DNA of 20,905 nt, taken from the NCBI GenBank assembly GCA_025529335.1, contig JAMYHX010000619.1:1-20905 (forward strand), in the 5' to 3' direction. Position numbers and translations under genes: made by a program. The DNA comes from Rhizopus sp. PT2906. Taxonomy: Eukaryota; Mucoromycota; Mucoromycetes; Mucorales; Rhizopodaceae. The notes under the pieces are model-generated. The model was not told the origin of the DNA and did not search any database. It saw only the letters and a program-made list of their open reading frames with translations. This document shows, one piece after another, positions 1 to 9,890 of the stretch; position 1 is the stretch's first letter, and each line of letters starts with the position of its first letter.

Positions 1-569
1 AAACGTGACAATAGAATTTAACGACCGCGAATTTTACTCTTGGCATCAGTGTCAATAATTTTTAGAAAAACTGTATATCATGCTAACATTAAAAATACAT
101 TAGTTTTCTCTGAAAAGTATATCTTCAACATAACTGAATGGACTTGGCATTGTGGCTTGTAAGCAGCTGAACGCATGAAGTTTTGATATACGCTCTTTCC
201 GGAAAGTAAATTCGCCTGTGATCGAAAATAAATGCACCCAATGGTGAGGACAAAATTCATGTTGCATGAAATGTAAATTCGTCGTTGCCAAGAATATTTT
301 CTTAATATTAACAGGTGGGCTGTCTTGGAGTTGAAATTAACTTAATATTGGAAATAGCCCTCCATGAAATCAGAAGAGCATGTACAGTATTATTCAAATT
401 CCGAGGAATCGGGAGTGTGGTGTCCCTATGAGATTTCCTGTAGAGTCTTCCTTTGTCTGTCTACTCCTATTTTCATTCAAATTATTTTCCTTGAATCCAT
501 CTCCCTTAAAAGAAATAAAAAGAGTTCAATTTATTATATCTTCTTTTTCTTCTTTTTCCCTCTCTTTTT
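1..569. other. Upstream intergenic region, no gene recognised
   Basis: No convincing gene was found. Short open frames on the - strand between 78 and 291 overlap one another in different frames, match no family I recognise, and have no clear splice partners. The last 35 bases before position 570 are a pyrimidine-rich tract (runs of T broken by C). The same kind of tract precedes the other protein genes in the window, so it is probably the core promoter or leader of the ankyrin/DIL gene. The 5' edge could contain the end of another gene that cannot be judged from here. Confidence 0.5.
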
Positions 570-2586
570 ATGATAAGAGACGAAGAGGACAGTATAAGTG
601 ATATCAGCCATCGAAAGAAGAATGTATTTTCATGGTCTTCAATCAGTAGCACCTATTCACAAATAACTTTACTTTCTTCACATACTGAAGATGTAGATAC
701 CATATGGACATACTTGATGCTTCAAGGATACTTTCTACTCGACACCGACCAAAAGCGACGAGAGAAACTGTTTGAGCTGCTCTGCCGACTAGCCTCACAG
801 GGTAATTTAATCTTTATACAGCAACTGGCTATGGATGAAAGAACAAGCAGGCTTGTTCAATTAGATTCGGTAGATAATGAAAATCAGTGGACACCGTTGA
901 TGTATGCGTGCTGTTTTGGAAGGTTGACTGTTGCACGTTATTTGCTTAATATGGGTGCAAAAGTAGACGCACAGGATCACAGTAAGAGAGTGAGAACATA
1001 CATATAGATGCTGGTATATGTAAAAAAAAACTCACTTTTGTAAAGTTGGCTGGACACCTCTGATGTGGGCAGTGATAAATGATCACTGTGATATCGTAGA
1101 GACGTTATTAGAATATAATGCATCCGTAAATACGAAGTCATTCAATGGCACAAGCGTCTATGATCTCATCAATATAGAGAATGAAAGAATGATGCGCATG
1201 TTGCCTACAGTCAAAATTCCAGTATCTAGCTTTGTATGGGATCAGTGTCTGCCAGATCAAATGTTTGTATTTACTGAGGAACAACTCGACCCTATTCTGA
1301 CCATAGCCATCACAGAATTTCAATTGCCGATGAAATCAAGGAGCGAGATATATGTACCAGCCAGCGTCATCTTTTTATGTGCTCGATATGCTCACTACTA
1401 TGTAACAAAGGATTTGGTACACGCTTTGCTTACAAACTCAGTAAACAGAATACAGCATGTAATCGATGTATGTAACAAAAAAAGGTAATAATTGCGTCTC
1501 TTACACTCTGTACAATAGAGCAAGAGGCAAGATGTGCATACTTTGGCATTTTGGATATCCAATCTCACTCAACTGCTCTACTACCTGAAAAAAGACACGC
1601 AAGTAGTCATTGAGACTGCAAAGTATCAAGTTGATATCTCGGAACTTGTATCAGAAGCCTATACATGCTTAATTCATGATTCTGAAAAGAGACTAGAGCA
1701 TATATTCGAATCAGCCATTTTGGAATACGAACAACTAGACGGACTTGAAATGGTTCACTTTGCGGATGATTGGCAAAGATTCTTTCGCCGATCGTCAACC
1801 GTGAGTCGACAGTCGATAAGTGAACTGACTTGCTCGCCCAAAACTGTAACAAACCTGCTGAGTTCTATCTTATACGTCCTTCAATCTTACGAAGTTCATC
1901 CAGCTATCATCATACAAGTTTTTGGACAGCTTTTCAACTTTTTGTCTTGCGAGTTGTTTAATCGCATCCTTACCCACCGACGGCATCTCTGTCGGTCGAG
2001 AGCGATACAAATTCGTATGAATATCACTGTGATGGAAGAATGGATCCGAGATCGCGATCTACCACTCGAGATTTATTTGACACCCGTCATCCAACTAGTC
2101 CAGCTCTTACAATGCGTCTCTCAGTCGAGGGATTTGATGGAATTCATTCACAAGATTAAGTCATTTGACCAGTTGAACCCTATGCAGATCAAAAGAATTA
2201 TACTCAATTACAGATACGAGGTGAACGAGCCGAGACTGCCAGAAGAGATTGAAAAGTACACAATGCAGATCGCAGAGGACACGTTGAGACAACGGCAGTC
2301 TGTAGAGTTACCACCTAATCGACGTGCGAGTGTGTCTAGTCTGGGCAGCCTGTTTGGACAAAGAAAATATACAGCAATTCACTATACTGAAGAAGAACAG
2401 TTGTCAGAGTTCAAAGATAGCAAATACATGCTACCATTCTCTTTGCCAACCACTAACCACATGTTACAAACAAGCTGTTCAGAGCAATTGAAGCAAAAGA
2501 CCAGAACGGAAAGAGAAAAGTGTGCATGGTTACCATATATACCAGAAGACTGGCTAATAAAATTAAATAACGAGGACAAAAAGTAA
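570..2586 (+). CDS. Ankyrin-repeat and DIL (dilute) domain protein
   Basis: Exons are 570-981, 1046-1467 and 1519-2586, giving 633 residues. Intron 1 (64 bp, GTAAGA...AAAG) splits the second ankyrin repeat and restores HIGWTPLMWA. Intron 2 (51 bp, GTATGT...ATAG) is phase 0. Two or three ankyrin repeats lie at about residues 105-200 (WTPLMYACCFGRLTVARYLL, then WTPLMWAVINDHCDIVETLL). A DIL domain lies at about 287-485, with the typical FWISNLTQLLYYL start and the LNFLSCELFNRIL-like core (here FNFLSCELFNRIL). DIL domains were first described in the cargo-binding tail of class V myosins. Fungal proteins pairing ankyrin repeats with DIL are known but poorly characterised, so a trafficking or scaffold role is inference. 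The protein has no signal peptide or membrane segment. The start follows a T/C-rich leader. AATAAA follows 8 bp after the stop. An extra 3' exon is possible at 2752-2887. Confidence 0.88.
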
Positions 2587-2593
2587 TCGTAAC

Positions 2594-2599
2594 AATAAA
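2594..2599 (+). terminator. Polyadenylation signal AATAAA of the ankyrin/DIL gene
   Basis: A canonical AATAAA hexamer starts 8 bp after the stop codon at 2584-2586 and is followed by T-rich sequence. This favours a transcript ending near here rather than continuing into a further exon. Such hexamers are common in AT-rich DNA. Confidence 0.45.
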
Positions 2600-3146
2600 C
2601 GTGCGTGTATATATCTGTTTTCAAATGCAACTAGGACATCTTTTCTTCTTTTTCCCTCCTTGTGTGTAATCTTCATAAAGGAGAGGTACTAATATTGTTT
2701 CATCATAACTCTCTCTTTCTCTCTATTGACTTCGGCCTTTTCCCAATACAGCCATTTACACGAATATATTCCGTCATACTTGGAAGGATATCCAAAAATA
2801 CAACTCCCATTACGCTCCTTATTCTTTCCATGGACCGAACGAGGTAATAATCAACCATTTATTTTAATGTGTAAAGCTGAAAAATAGGTATTCGCCCGTC
2901 TTTTTGTTCTTTGTGCTGACGCAAACAACAACGTGTGGTTTAATCATATGCAGGATGATTTTAATAAAACAAGTTTTATTCATGCAAGCAATACGAGTAC
3001 ATGCACATAGATCACATCGTGACCAAAACATATTCACGTATACACATTGTGATATTCTTTTGAATAAATGCCTTCTTTGACACCAGGAATCTTGTCATTT
3101 AGGCTTGATTGATATGCCATAGATCACAAGCTGTCCATTTCTTTTT

Positions 3147-3177
<31 letters not shown>

Positions 3178-3178
3178 G

Positions 3179-3220
<42 letters not shown>

Positions 3221-3560
3221 GAGAATGAAACGCATATTTTTCGAGCCTATGTCATCAATGCAACTAGAACAATGAAATCTCGAAATAGATGAAACTATAA
3301 AATGTACAAAGGGAAAATCTTTACTGCAGTGACCCATCTTGAGTTTATACTTTCTTCAAAAGGATTATCATATCACTTTTCACTTTCTGCAAGGTACGCA
3401 TATACATACACAATGCACCGAAAAAGAATCTGTTCTAGTCAAGAGGATGTATCCACAAGAGGCTTCTTCCCCTCTTACTTGCAAAAGAAAGTTTACACGT
3501 CGTCCCCTTTTTTATTATTTTGTTTATTCTCCTTTTTTTATTCTCCTTCTTTTTTGTTTG
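2600..3560. other. Intergenic region between the DIL and receptor genes
   Basis: No independent gene is recognised. There is an open stretch at 2752-2887 (possible optional 3' exon of the upstream gene, see findings) and a low-complexity block at 3142-3216. The frames crossing that block encode only poly-Phe, poly-Lys or Leu-Ser runs and are not genes. The stretch from about 3500 onward is strongly pyrimidine-rich and leads into the receptor promoter. Confidence 0.5.
3142..3216. repeat. T-run/A-run palindrome followed by a (GA)15 microsatellite
   Basis: T12 (3149-3160) is followed directly by A17 (3161-3177), a perfect self-complementary T/A block. After a short A-rich bridge comes an AG dinucleotide repeat of 15 units (3187-3216). 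A similar T8A14 block sits inside an intron of the downstream receptor gene. Such tracts are prone to slippage, so exact lengths may be assembly-dependent. Confidence 0.9.
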
Positions 3561-3570
3561 TATATAAATA
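3561..3570 (+). promoter_or_regulatory. TATA box of the class C receptor gene
   Basis: TATATAAATA sits within a long pyrimidine-rich tract, 72 bp upstream of the ATG at 3633. This distance fits a TATA box about 30 bp before the transcription start and a short leader. If it is the functional TATA box, the ATG at 3447 upstream cannot be the start in that transcript. Confidence 0.5.
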
Positions 3571-3632
3571 ACCTTTGTCCCTTTTTTAATTTTTCTTTTT
3601 CTTTTGTTTTGCCTAATAAAGCCCATATTAAT

Positions 3633-6600
3633 ATGGAACCAGATACAATATCAGTGTTTGGAAGAGTATTGCAAGATGACACCCTTAACAAAATAAATCA
3701 GACAGATAATAGCACAGTCATCATCACACCAAGATATAATACAACAGGTCAAACTGAGCTTAAAGTACAATCATGCCCTTTTAGAATTTACACTTTTTTA
3801 TTAATACACCTAGCCTATGTTTTAGATCGGCCTACTGCTACCTTTTAGCCAGAAAAAAGATAACTTGACAGCAAAGATTGTATGGGGGTAAATAAGTACA
3901 TATACATAAATGATGTATATATCTCATACTTTGTAACCATTAAAGTGGCAGCTCGGCAATAAGAATGGCTATAAATGATATCAATCAACAGCAGATGATA
4001 CCAGGTGCTTACATCACTCTTATCGAGAAGGATTCCTTTCCAGATACTTCAGTCGATCAAATGTCGGTTACCAATGCTGTTTATTCATCCATCACATTAT
4101 TACAGCAAGGAGTGATAGGCGTAATTGGCGATATCTCGAGTTCTTGGACTAGCCTAAGTGCACTCATGTCGTCAACATTGGGAATACCTCAGTGTTCATT
4201 TACTGCTAATGCCAGTAAAGTATATATACATATAATAAGCCATTCAACAACAGAGTGATAATCTTTCTTTTTTTTAAAAAAAAAAAAAAGTTGCTCTATC
4301 CGACAAATCACAGTATAAATACTTTTTTAGAACCATACCTACTCAAGTCATCATTGCTGATGTCATGCTTGAGTTTGCATCAAAAGAAGGCTGGAAGAAA
4401 TTAGGAGTACTATATACAGATGATCCGCTCGGTCAACAATGTAATACACACACAATAATGCAGAAGAGAACTAACCATATATATATTAGTCTATCAACGC
4501 ACCATTATCCAAGCTGGCACTATGGATATTCGGATCACACAGCATCAACCTATCTCGGTCACGGAGGAAGAGGATAGTCTGAATTCGGCATTGACAAACT
4601 TGACAGAGAGTGGAGCACGGATTATCATGGTCGCAGCGAATCCTTCTAGCAAGATCATGATTCAAGCAAGACAGCTGGGGCTTATCAACAATGACTATGT
4701 CTGGTTACTGATGGGCGATACAAGTGAAGATCTTCAAAAACAGATAGATATATACAACAAGAATCATACAGATCATCAGATAAACTACGCGACTGATTTT
4801 CAAGGTCTCTTCATGTTTGATAGTTGGCTGGCACTTTACGGATATCCACCATTCGAGGCATTCCTCGACAAATGGGCGACTTTAAATCCTGAAGCGTAAA
4901 AAACTTTAAAAGTCAAATTAGCCTAGATTCATTCAAATGATTTCTCATATTAACTTTATCTCTAGATACCCTTTTGCTGGTTACAGAAATTTAAGTTACT
5001 ATGAAGGGTAATAAGACACACAATTTTTGTTATAAGCCTATTTATATCTATAATCAGGTTAGCCTATTCTTGTATGATGGTGATGGCCAAAGGTTTTGGG
5101 AAATTGATCCAAGACAGTAATAATCAAACAGATCAGTTACTTAAATTAGCATCTGGCAGTTTGGGTGATCAACTGCTACCTCCTATATTTAATATAAACT
5201 ATGTTGGACCTGAAGGACTAATGGTATATGATCAAAATGGTGATCTGACCACAGGGTAAAGGGAATACTTTGTTCAACACTGAGTAGTGCCAGCATTAAA
5301 CCTTTAAGCTAGAAACTACCTGGTGTATAACCTGCAACGCGGTAATAAAGTTACCATTGGTCAAAGCACAGGTGGTAATCTTAACATTATTTCGCCACCC
5401 ATGTTCTTTGATGGTTCTACTCAAGTAAGTTCATCTTTGGACTATTCCCTTTTCTTTTTCTCTTATCCCTTATTTAGGCTCCTCTAGATTCACCACCTAG
5501 CGTAGCATTGAATCCAGATTTTGGTTCTCCTATTGCTAATGTGATACTCATCATGTCCTCATGCGGTATCATATTCTCAATTGTCTGCTTCATCATTGTT
5601 ATGATGTATCGTAAACATGAAGTATTCAAGGCATCAAGGTAAAGACTAACATAGAATATACGTACATTTTAAGAGCTTACCATTTGTTATACAAAGCCCA
5701 ACATTTTGTTGTCTAGAACTCATTGGATTTATTCTAACTTACATCTCTGTTACCATGATGATCGGCATACCATCAGCAACCTCGTGTATCGTTACACCTA
5801 TTGCGTTCAGTCTAGGCTTCTTGCTCGTCATTGGGTATAGAAAGACGCATAAAAAGAACAAGGAACACTAACTTGTTCCGATAGAAACATGATTGCAAAG
5901 AATTACAGAATATACAGAATATTTAATAATATATTTATTACAAGAAATGTTATCACAGACACGCATTTGATTCGATCCGTGGTAGCTATTGTAGGACTTG
6001 ATATGGTAAGTACACTACTATAAACATTGCATCTTGTCATTTTCTAAAATATCTGCAAGATTATACTAGTCGTTGGTTTGATTGTAGCAACACCAATACC
6101 TGCCAAAATTGAAGTTTCTTATTCAAGCCACTATTGGACATGTGTAGTCGAGGACAATAGTAAAAAGATTGTCTTTTTAGTTTTAAACACTTCCTATGCC
6201 GCCTGTTTACTTCTCTTTGCTACCTTCTTGGCATACAAGACAAGATTCGCTGGTAAACAGTATTACCGATACAGTGAATGTAAACAAATGGGGCTATCTG
6301 TCTAGTAATTACTCAACATATACTTTTTATGAAAAAACAATAGACTAACGCCACCTTATGTTTAGCAACATTCTTTTCTCGGCACTTGTAGGATTTGCTG
6401 TCATTGTGAATCCACTGGCAGACTTTTATACAAAATACTACATTGCTGTGATCTCCATGCTTTGGGCAAACACATTTTCACTCCTTATCCTCTTTTTCCC
6501 CAAGATCCAAGCTTTCTATCAATACAAGCTGAAAGAAAAGAGAAAGAGAGAATCAGAGGAGAAAAGAGAACAAAAGTCAATCTTTTCATTTTTGCAACCT

Positions 6601-7218
6601 GACGAATCAACAGGAGCAGGGGAGCTGATGAACTTGGAGCAAATTTTGGCAGTAGACGGACCTGTGACAGGCCAACGTAAACCAAGTGCTGTGAGCACTG
6701 CCTCTACTGCGACAGATGGATGTAAATTCATTGAGGTACACGAAGGCGAAATGCCCGTACGTAAAGTGTTTCGATATTTTCCGTACCTGTCACAGTGGGA
6801 AATGCATCATGTTATGGTATTTCCTTGGCTAGGTTATTTTTCACATTATTCCGTAAGTACACTTGGACATTCATTCTCTGTTGTAGCTCACTTTTTTTAT
6901 ATATAGAAAGATGCAAAGAAAGGAATGGTCATGTCTTATACTGAAGCAACTGTGTATTCTGCTAGATTAGAAGACTATGTCCTAAAAATCCATGGACAAG
7001 GACTATATGATATGCATATCCAGCTACCCACACTAACCTCATTACACACTTGGCATCAATGCTTTAATCAAAGGAAACCAGATTGTATCGATGGTGCTAT
7101 AAAGCGTAAACTAAGTTCCACTACGAACACGGCAGAAGAAGATCAACCAAACCATCATCACACTTTATTGGATTCTAACATATCATACAACTGTTTACTG
7201 CAAAATGAGCATCAATAA
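3633..7218 (+). CDS. Class C (GABA-B-like) G-protein-coupled receptor with PH-like tail
   Basis: Fourteen exons give 944 residues: 3633-3764, 3826-3887, 3946-4214, 4291-4440, 4490-4895, 4966-5007, 5058-5255, 5313-5424, 5478-5638, 5697-5834, 5885-6005, 6060-6304, 6366-6852, 6907-7218. All junctions are GT-AG and in phase. The extracellular Venus-flytrap domain is about residues 45-455, starting LKIGLLLPFSQ and continuing SSAIRMAINDINQQ. Seven hydrophobic segments span about 475-728. Class C marks include EVFKAS after TM1, NMIAKNYRIYRIF at TM3, an extracellular WTC, and AYKTR...YSECKQMGLSVYNI at TM5-6, closest in feel to GABA-B receptors. The tail has a basic KRKRESEEKREQK helix and then a PH-like region (about 813-895) ending in a helix with Trp (SLHTWHQCF). 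The ligand is unknown. The ATG at 3633 gives no signal peptide. An in-frame ATG at 3447 would add a hydrophobic segment. Confidence 0.9.
4268..4289. repeat. T8A14 self-complementary tract at an intron 3' end
   Basis: Eight Ts (4268-4275) are followed by fourteen As (4276-4289), and the next G completes the AG acceptor of the third intron (4215-4290) of the receptor gene. The A-run replaces the usual pyrimidine tract immediately before the acceptor, so the acceptor is unusual. It is required to keep the reading frame (ALSDKSQYKYFFRT). Confidence 0.85.
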
Positions 7219-7231
7219 TTCAATCTTGTAA

Positions 7232-7237
7232 AATAAA
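7232..7237 (+). terminator. Polyadenylation signal AATAAA of the receptor gene
   Basis: AATAAA begins 14 bp after the receptor stop codon. It lies in the 93-bp gap shared with the convergent WD40 gene, so the two 3' untranslated regions are likely to overlap. Confidence 0.5.
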
Positions 7238-7270
7238 ATGCTTACTCTCTTTTATTCTAGTTCATCAGGA

Positions 7271-7276
7271 TTTATT
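7271..7276 (-). terminator. Polyadenylation signal of the WD40 gene
   Basis: TTTATT on the + strand reads AATAAA on the - strand, about 36 bp past the WD40 stop codon at 7312. It faces the receptor signal at 7232-7237. Confidence 0.45.
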
Positions 7277-7311
7277 TCCAAGTCTCTTGTATTTGTATAA
7301 ACACGCTTAGA

Positions 7312-8871
7312 CTATATATAAAGTGAATATGAATGCACATCTATATCCCTATCATCATTTACCATTTTCCAAATCTGGACAACATTGTCTTCTGCACAGC
7401 TTGAAATCACCCAAGGCTCTTCAGGATTCCAGCTAAAATCGTTTATTTTGGCTGTATGCCCACTGTGAACAAACTATGTGTTTGCTTATTAGAGATAAAA
7501 AGAAAAAAATATAGGTGTTTGCACTTACCAACACTTCTGGTGGTCCGTCCTCAGCATCGTCAGGTGTCTGTTCCTTTCCAATTTCGCGTAAATCCCAAAC
7601 GATGATCTTACGATCACTAGCTGCTGAAGCCAAAATAGGATCCTCATGTGGACTCCATGCCACTTGCGACACCTCTCCCTCATGAGATTCAAAGGAATAC
7701 AATTTATCGTCTATCTTGCGAATATCAAACAATCCTATTGTCTAGTGTATCTGTATATAAGACATAGTTCCTTTTTACACTTTTGATTTACCTTATCAGA
7801 GCTGCCTGTAGCTAACATCCAATCCCTCTTGGGATGAAATGCTACAGAGTTAATATCCGCCGTATGAGCTTGGACGCTCTGAACAGGTTGACCAGGCGAA
7901 CGAGTATCCCAGCTAAAGAGAAAAACATGTGAGCAGATGCTAATGGTTATCTCACTGATGTGGCTTACATCATTAACTTTTTATCATCAGCAACAGAAGC
8001 AAATATACAATCGTTGGTTGCATTCCAGCTCACGTCCTGTTGTTATCAATGAACAAATGCAAAAAAGGATCAATATATCATCCATTACCTCTACACATGA
8101 TGTATGTCCTCTGTATACTTGCAATGGTTCCAGTTCTTTGTCTTGATTTGGCGCCATTCCAATGTCCCTAAACACTAGACACGTTTATGTCTACACTTGA
8201 TCAACTTCAACCTTTATGTACCAGTGACAGATCAATTGATCAAATCCAGCACTCAACAAGTGATTCTTTTTCGATTCATGATGGCACCATGCCAATCCAT
8301 AGCCTTCCATACGATGTCCCTTCAATTTCAATAAGGGATCACATACTTCCTGGCTGTGATTAACTTTCCTGTCAAACACAAGTACATCCCCTGTTGCTGT
8401 CTTGGTGGCAAATACGGATGGATCTAGAGGCATATATCGAGCACGATTGACTTCACCTTCGTGAAACACTCTTTGGGAAATACTGAATTTTGTTTTATCG
8501 CTCTTCTTTTCTGGAATGTCCAATCTTAGGTGTTGAGCAAAGTTGGGTTCGAGATCATTGGTATGAGTACCAATGAGCATCTCTTGACTCCACCAGCCAT
8601 TATCGCTTTATGTATATATTCATGAGTACATTACTAATAAATGTATTATGAGCGCTTACAAGGTCTTTTTTGGTAGCCATTGTAAAGTGAGCGATGGCCA
8701 TGTGAGATTATGTGAAATGATCATGTCGTACAATAAATGAGCAGATTTCTTCCACTCTGCGTATTCTTCCATAATCTTCTTTTGTTGATCGTCATCATCT
8801 TTATGTAAAGATTTAGTTTAGTTATGAAAAGGAGAATGATGCTGTCTTAAATACAAACTTGAGGTATTCAT
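7312..8871 (-). CDS. WD40 histone chaperone, RBBP4/MSI1/HAT2 family
   Basis: Eight exons on the - strand (+ coordinates): 8859-8871, 8660-8798, 8222-8605, 8089-8167, 7969-8036, 7792-7912, 7529-7741, 7312-7473. They give 392 residues with all junctions in phase. The family N-terminal helix (EEYAEWKKSAHLLYDMIISH, then WPSLTLQWLP) is followed by the IGTHTND strand and WD40 blades such as HLLSAGFDQLICHWDIG, VSWNATND...DDKKLMIWDTR, HTADINSVAFHP and WSPHEDPILASAASDRKIIV. The diagnostic PDDAEDGPPEVLFVHSGHTA segment is present, as is the last blade FSWNPEEPWVISS. Members bind histone H3/H4 and serve CAF-1, Hat1, Rpd3/HDAC or PRC2 complexes in the nucleus. Which of these applies here cannot be told. 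The first exon is only 13 nt with a GTTTGT donor; an internal ATG (MEEYAEW) is an alternative start. The length is a little under that of human RBBP4 (425). Confidence 0.93.
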
Positions 8872-9125
8872 ATTGTTCTTTGATAAAGACGCGACTTTAA
8901 GAAGAAAAAAAAGGAAAAAAAAAAATCTTATCGGAAGCTTAACGCGAAAATAGCTCTCTCTCTTTTTGGAGATAATATCGCTATAGGCTCATAAAGTGGA
9001 TCTATTACAAGATAAACGATACTCTCATTATGTTTATTTTCTATACATCGGACGGATTGGAAAAAAAAACCCTTACAGTTTTAGAAAAACAAGAAACTCA
9101 CTTGACAAGTTTAAATAAGTGTTTG
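8872..9125 (-). promoter_or_regulatory. Upstream region of the WD40 gene
   Basis: This gap is the only room for a promoter of the - strand WD40 gene. Read on the - strand, a T-rich tract (complement of the A-runs at 8905-8925) lies 30-55 bp before the ATG at 8871, the same arrangement seen at the other genes here. No TATA box is clear. Confidence 0.35.
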
Positions 9126-9131
9126 TTTATT
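9126..9131 (-). terminator. Polyadenylation signal of the BIM1-like gene
   Basis: TTTATT on the + strand reads AATAAA on the - strand and lies 13-18 bp past the stop codon of the copper-protein gene. Confidence 0.45.
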
Positions 9132-9143
9132 CCATTATAGACA

Positions 9144-9787
9144 TTAGGCAAGTAGGAAAGTGAATAAAACGGCCATAAAAGTAAAGACACCAACAGATAA
9201 TGAAGAAGTACCATTGCTGCTTTGATTACCTGATGATGATGGGGATGATGTACTGCTGTTTCCAAAACTAGTCTTTGAACCATCTTGGTTGACACAAGCA
9301 CTAGAATTGAAACTAGGAGCAGAATTTGCAAACGTAACATCAACACACTATGATGATTATGATTAGTCTGGTTTGTATCATGGATTACAATACATACTTG
9401 ATATAACAATCCATCACCACCATTATAAACAACTTGAAGAGTAGTATTGGTACCATCCTTGAATGCGCTATTTAATTGAATGGGCAAACAAGAAGCTTGA
9501 GGGTAGTTTCTACTTCCTTGACCCACTTGAACAGTATCATTACCAGAAATTGCATTGATTTGATAACTGTAAGAGGTATGACCAGAGTTAATTTCAATAA
9601 ATGCATTCTGAAGAGGCAAAATAACGCGTTGAGCACTGGCTGTATTGAACCCACCACAAGGAGCAACAGATTCTTGATCCTCACTGAAGCCACGAGAAGA
9701 AGGATAGGTGAGGGTAAAATGAGCAAGAACCATATTTTGCATGGCTATTAAAGCGATACCGATAATAAGGATATAACGGTGGTACAT
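9144..9787 (-). CDS. BIM1/X325-type copper acquisition protein, GPI-anchored
   Basis: Two exons on the - strand, 9398-9787 and 9144-9347, give 197 residues. The 50-bp phase-0 intron has a GTATGT donor. Without splicing, the frame runs on to 9098 but loses the conserved CVDVTF segment. Residues 1-22 form a signal peptide ending VLA, so the mature protein starts with His (HFTLTYPSSRGF), the residue that binds copper in LPMO-like His-brace proteins. PCGGFN follows. Four Cys (44, 100, 131, 148) could make two disulfides. By family analogy, His70 and Asp133 (mature 48 and 111) are the likely other copper ligands. A Ser/Asn/Gly-rich stalk precedes a C-terminal hydrophobic tail (LSVGVFTFMAVLFTFLLA), fitting GPI anchoring. 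BIM1 of Cryptococcus helps copper uptake under copper shortage. X325 proteins are not thought to cut polysaccharides. The cell-surface copper role here is by homology. Confidence 0.9.
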
Positions 9788-9849
9788 TTTTACTTTTTAA
9801 AAATGAGGGTAGAAAAGAAAGGTAAGAAAAGGTGAAATTTGACTTTTTG

Positions 9850-9868
9850 AATATCTCGGTGAGATATT
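9850..9868. promoter_or_regulatory. Short inverted repeat upstream of the BIM1-like gene
   Basis: AATATCTC and GAGATATT form a perfect 8-bp inverted repeat around a GGT loop, 63-81 bp upstream of the - strand ATG. It could be a binding site for a dimeric factor or lie in the 5' leader as a hairpin. No specific factor can be named. Confidence 0.4.
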
Positions 9869-9890
9869 TTTGCTATTCAGATAAACACTG

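Noticed and set aside
78..291. Two overlapping - strand open frames at the left edge
   Set aside because: They overlap in different frames, neither has a recognisable domain, and length is near chance for this composition.
1485..1520. Alternative 36-bp second intron in the ankyrin/DIL gene
   Set aside because: GTAATA at 1485 with an acceptor at 1520 also keeps the frame, but the GTATGT donor at 1468 with the acceptor at 1518 gives a 51-bp phase-0 intron of normal size and better consensus.
3095..3337. Open frame on the - strand across the GA repeat and T/A block
   Set aside because: The translation is Leu-Ser and Phe/Lys runs produced by the microsatellite and homopolymers; no domain and no splice sites.
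7937..8146. Open frame on the + strand across the WD40 gene
   Set aside because: Antisense to exons and introns that splice correctly into WD40 blades.
9098..9397. Unspliced C-terminus of the BIM1-like protein
   Set aside because: Reading through the intron gives a Leu/Val/His-rich tail; splicing at the GTATGT donor restores CVDVTF, the fourth Cys and a GPI-type tail.
9476..9751. Open frame on the + strand inside the BIM1-like gene
   Set aside because: Antisense shadow of a well-supported coding exon.
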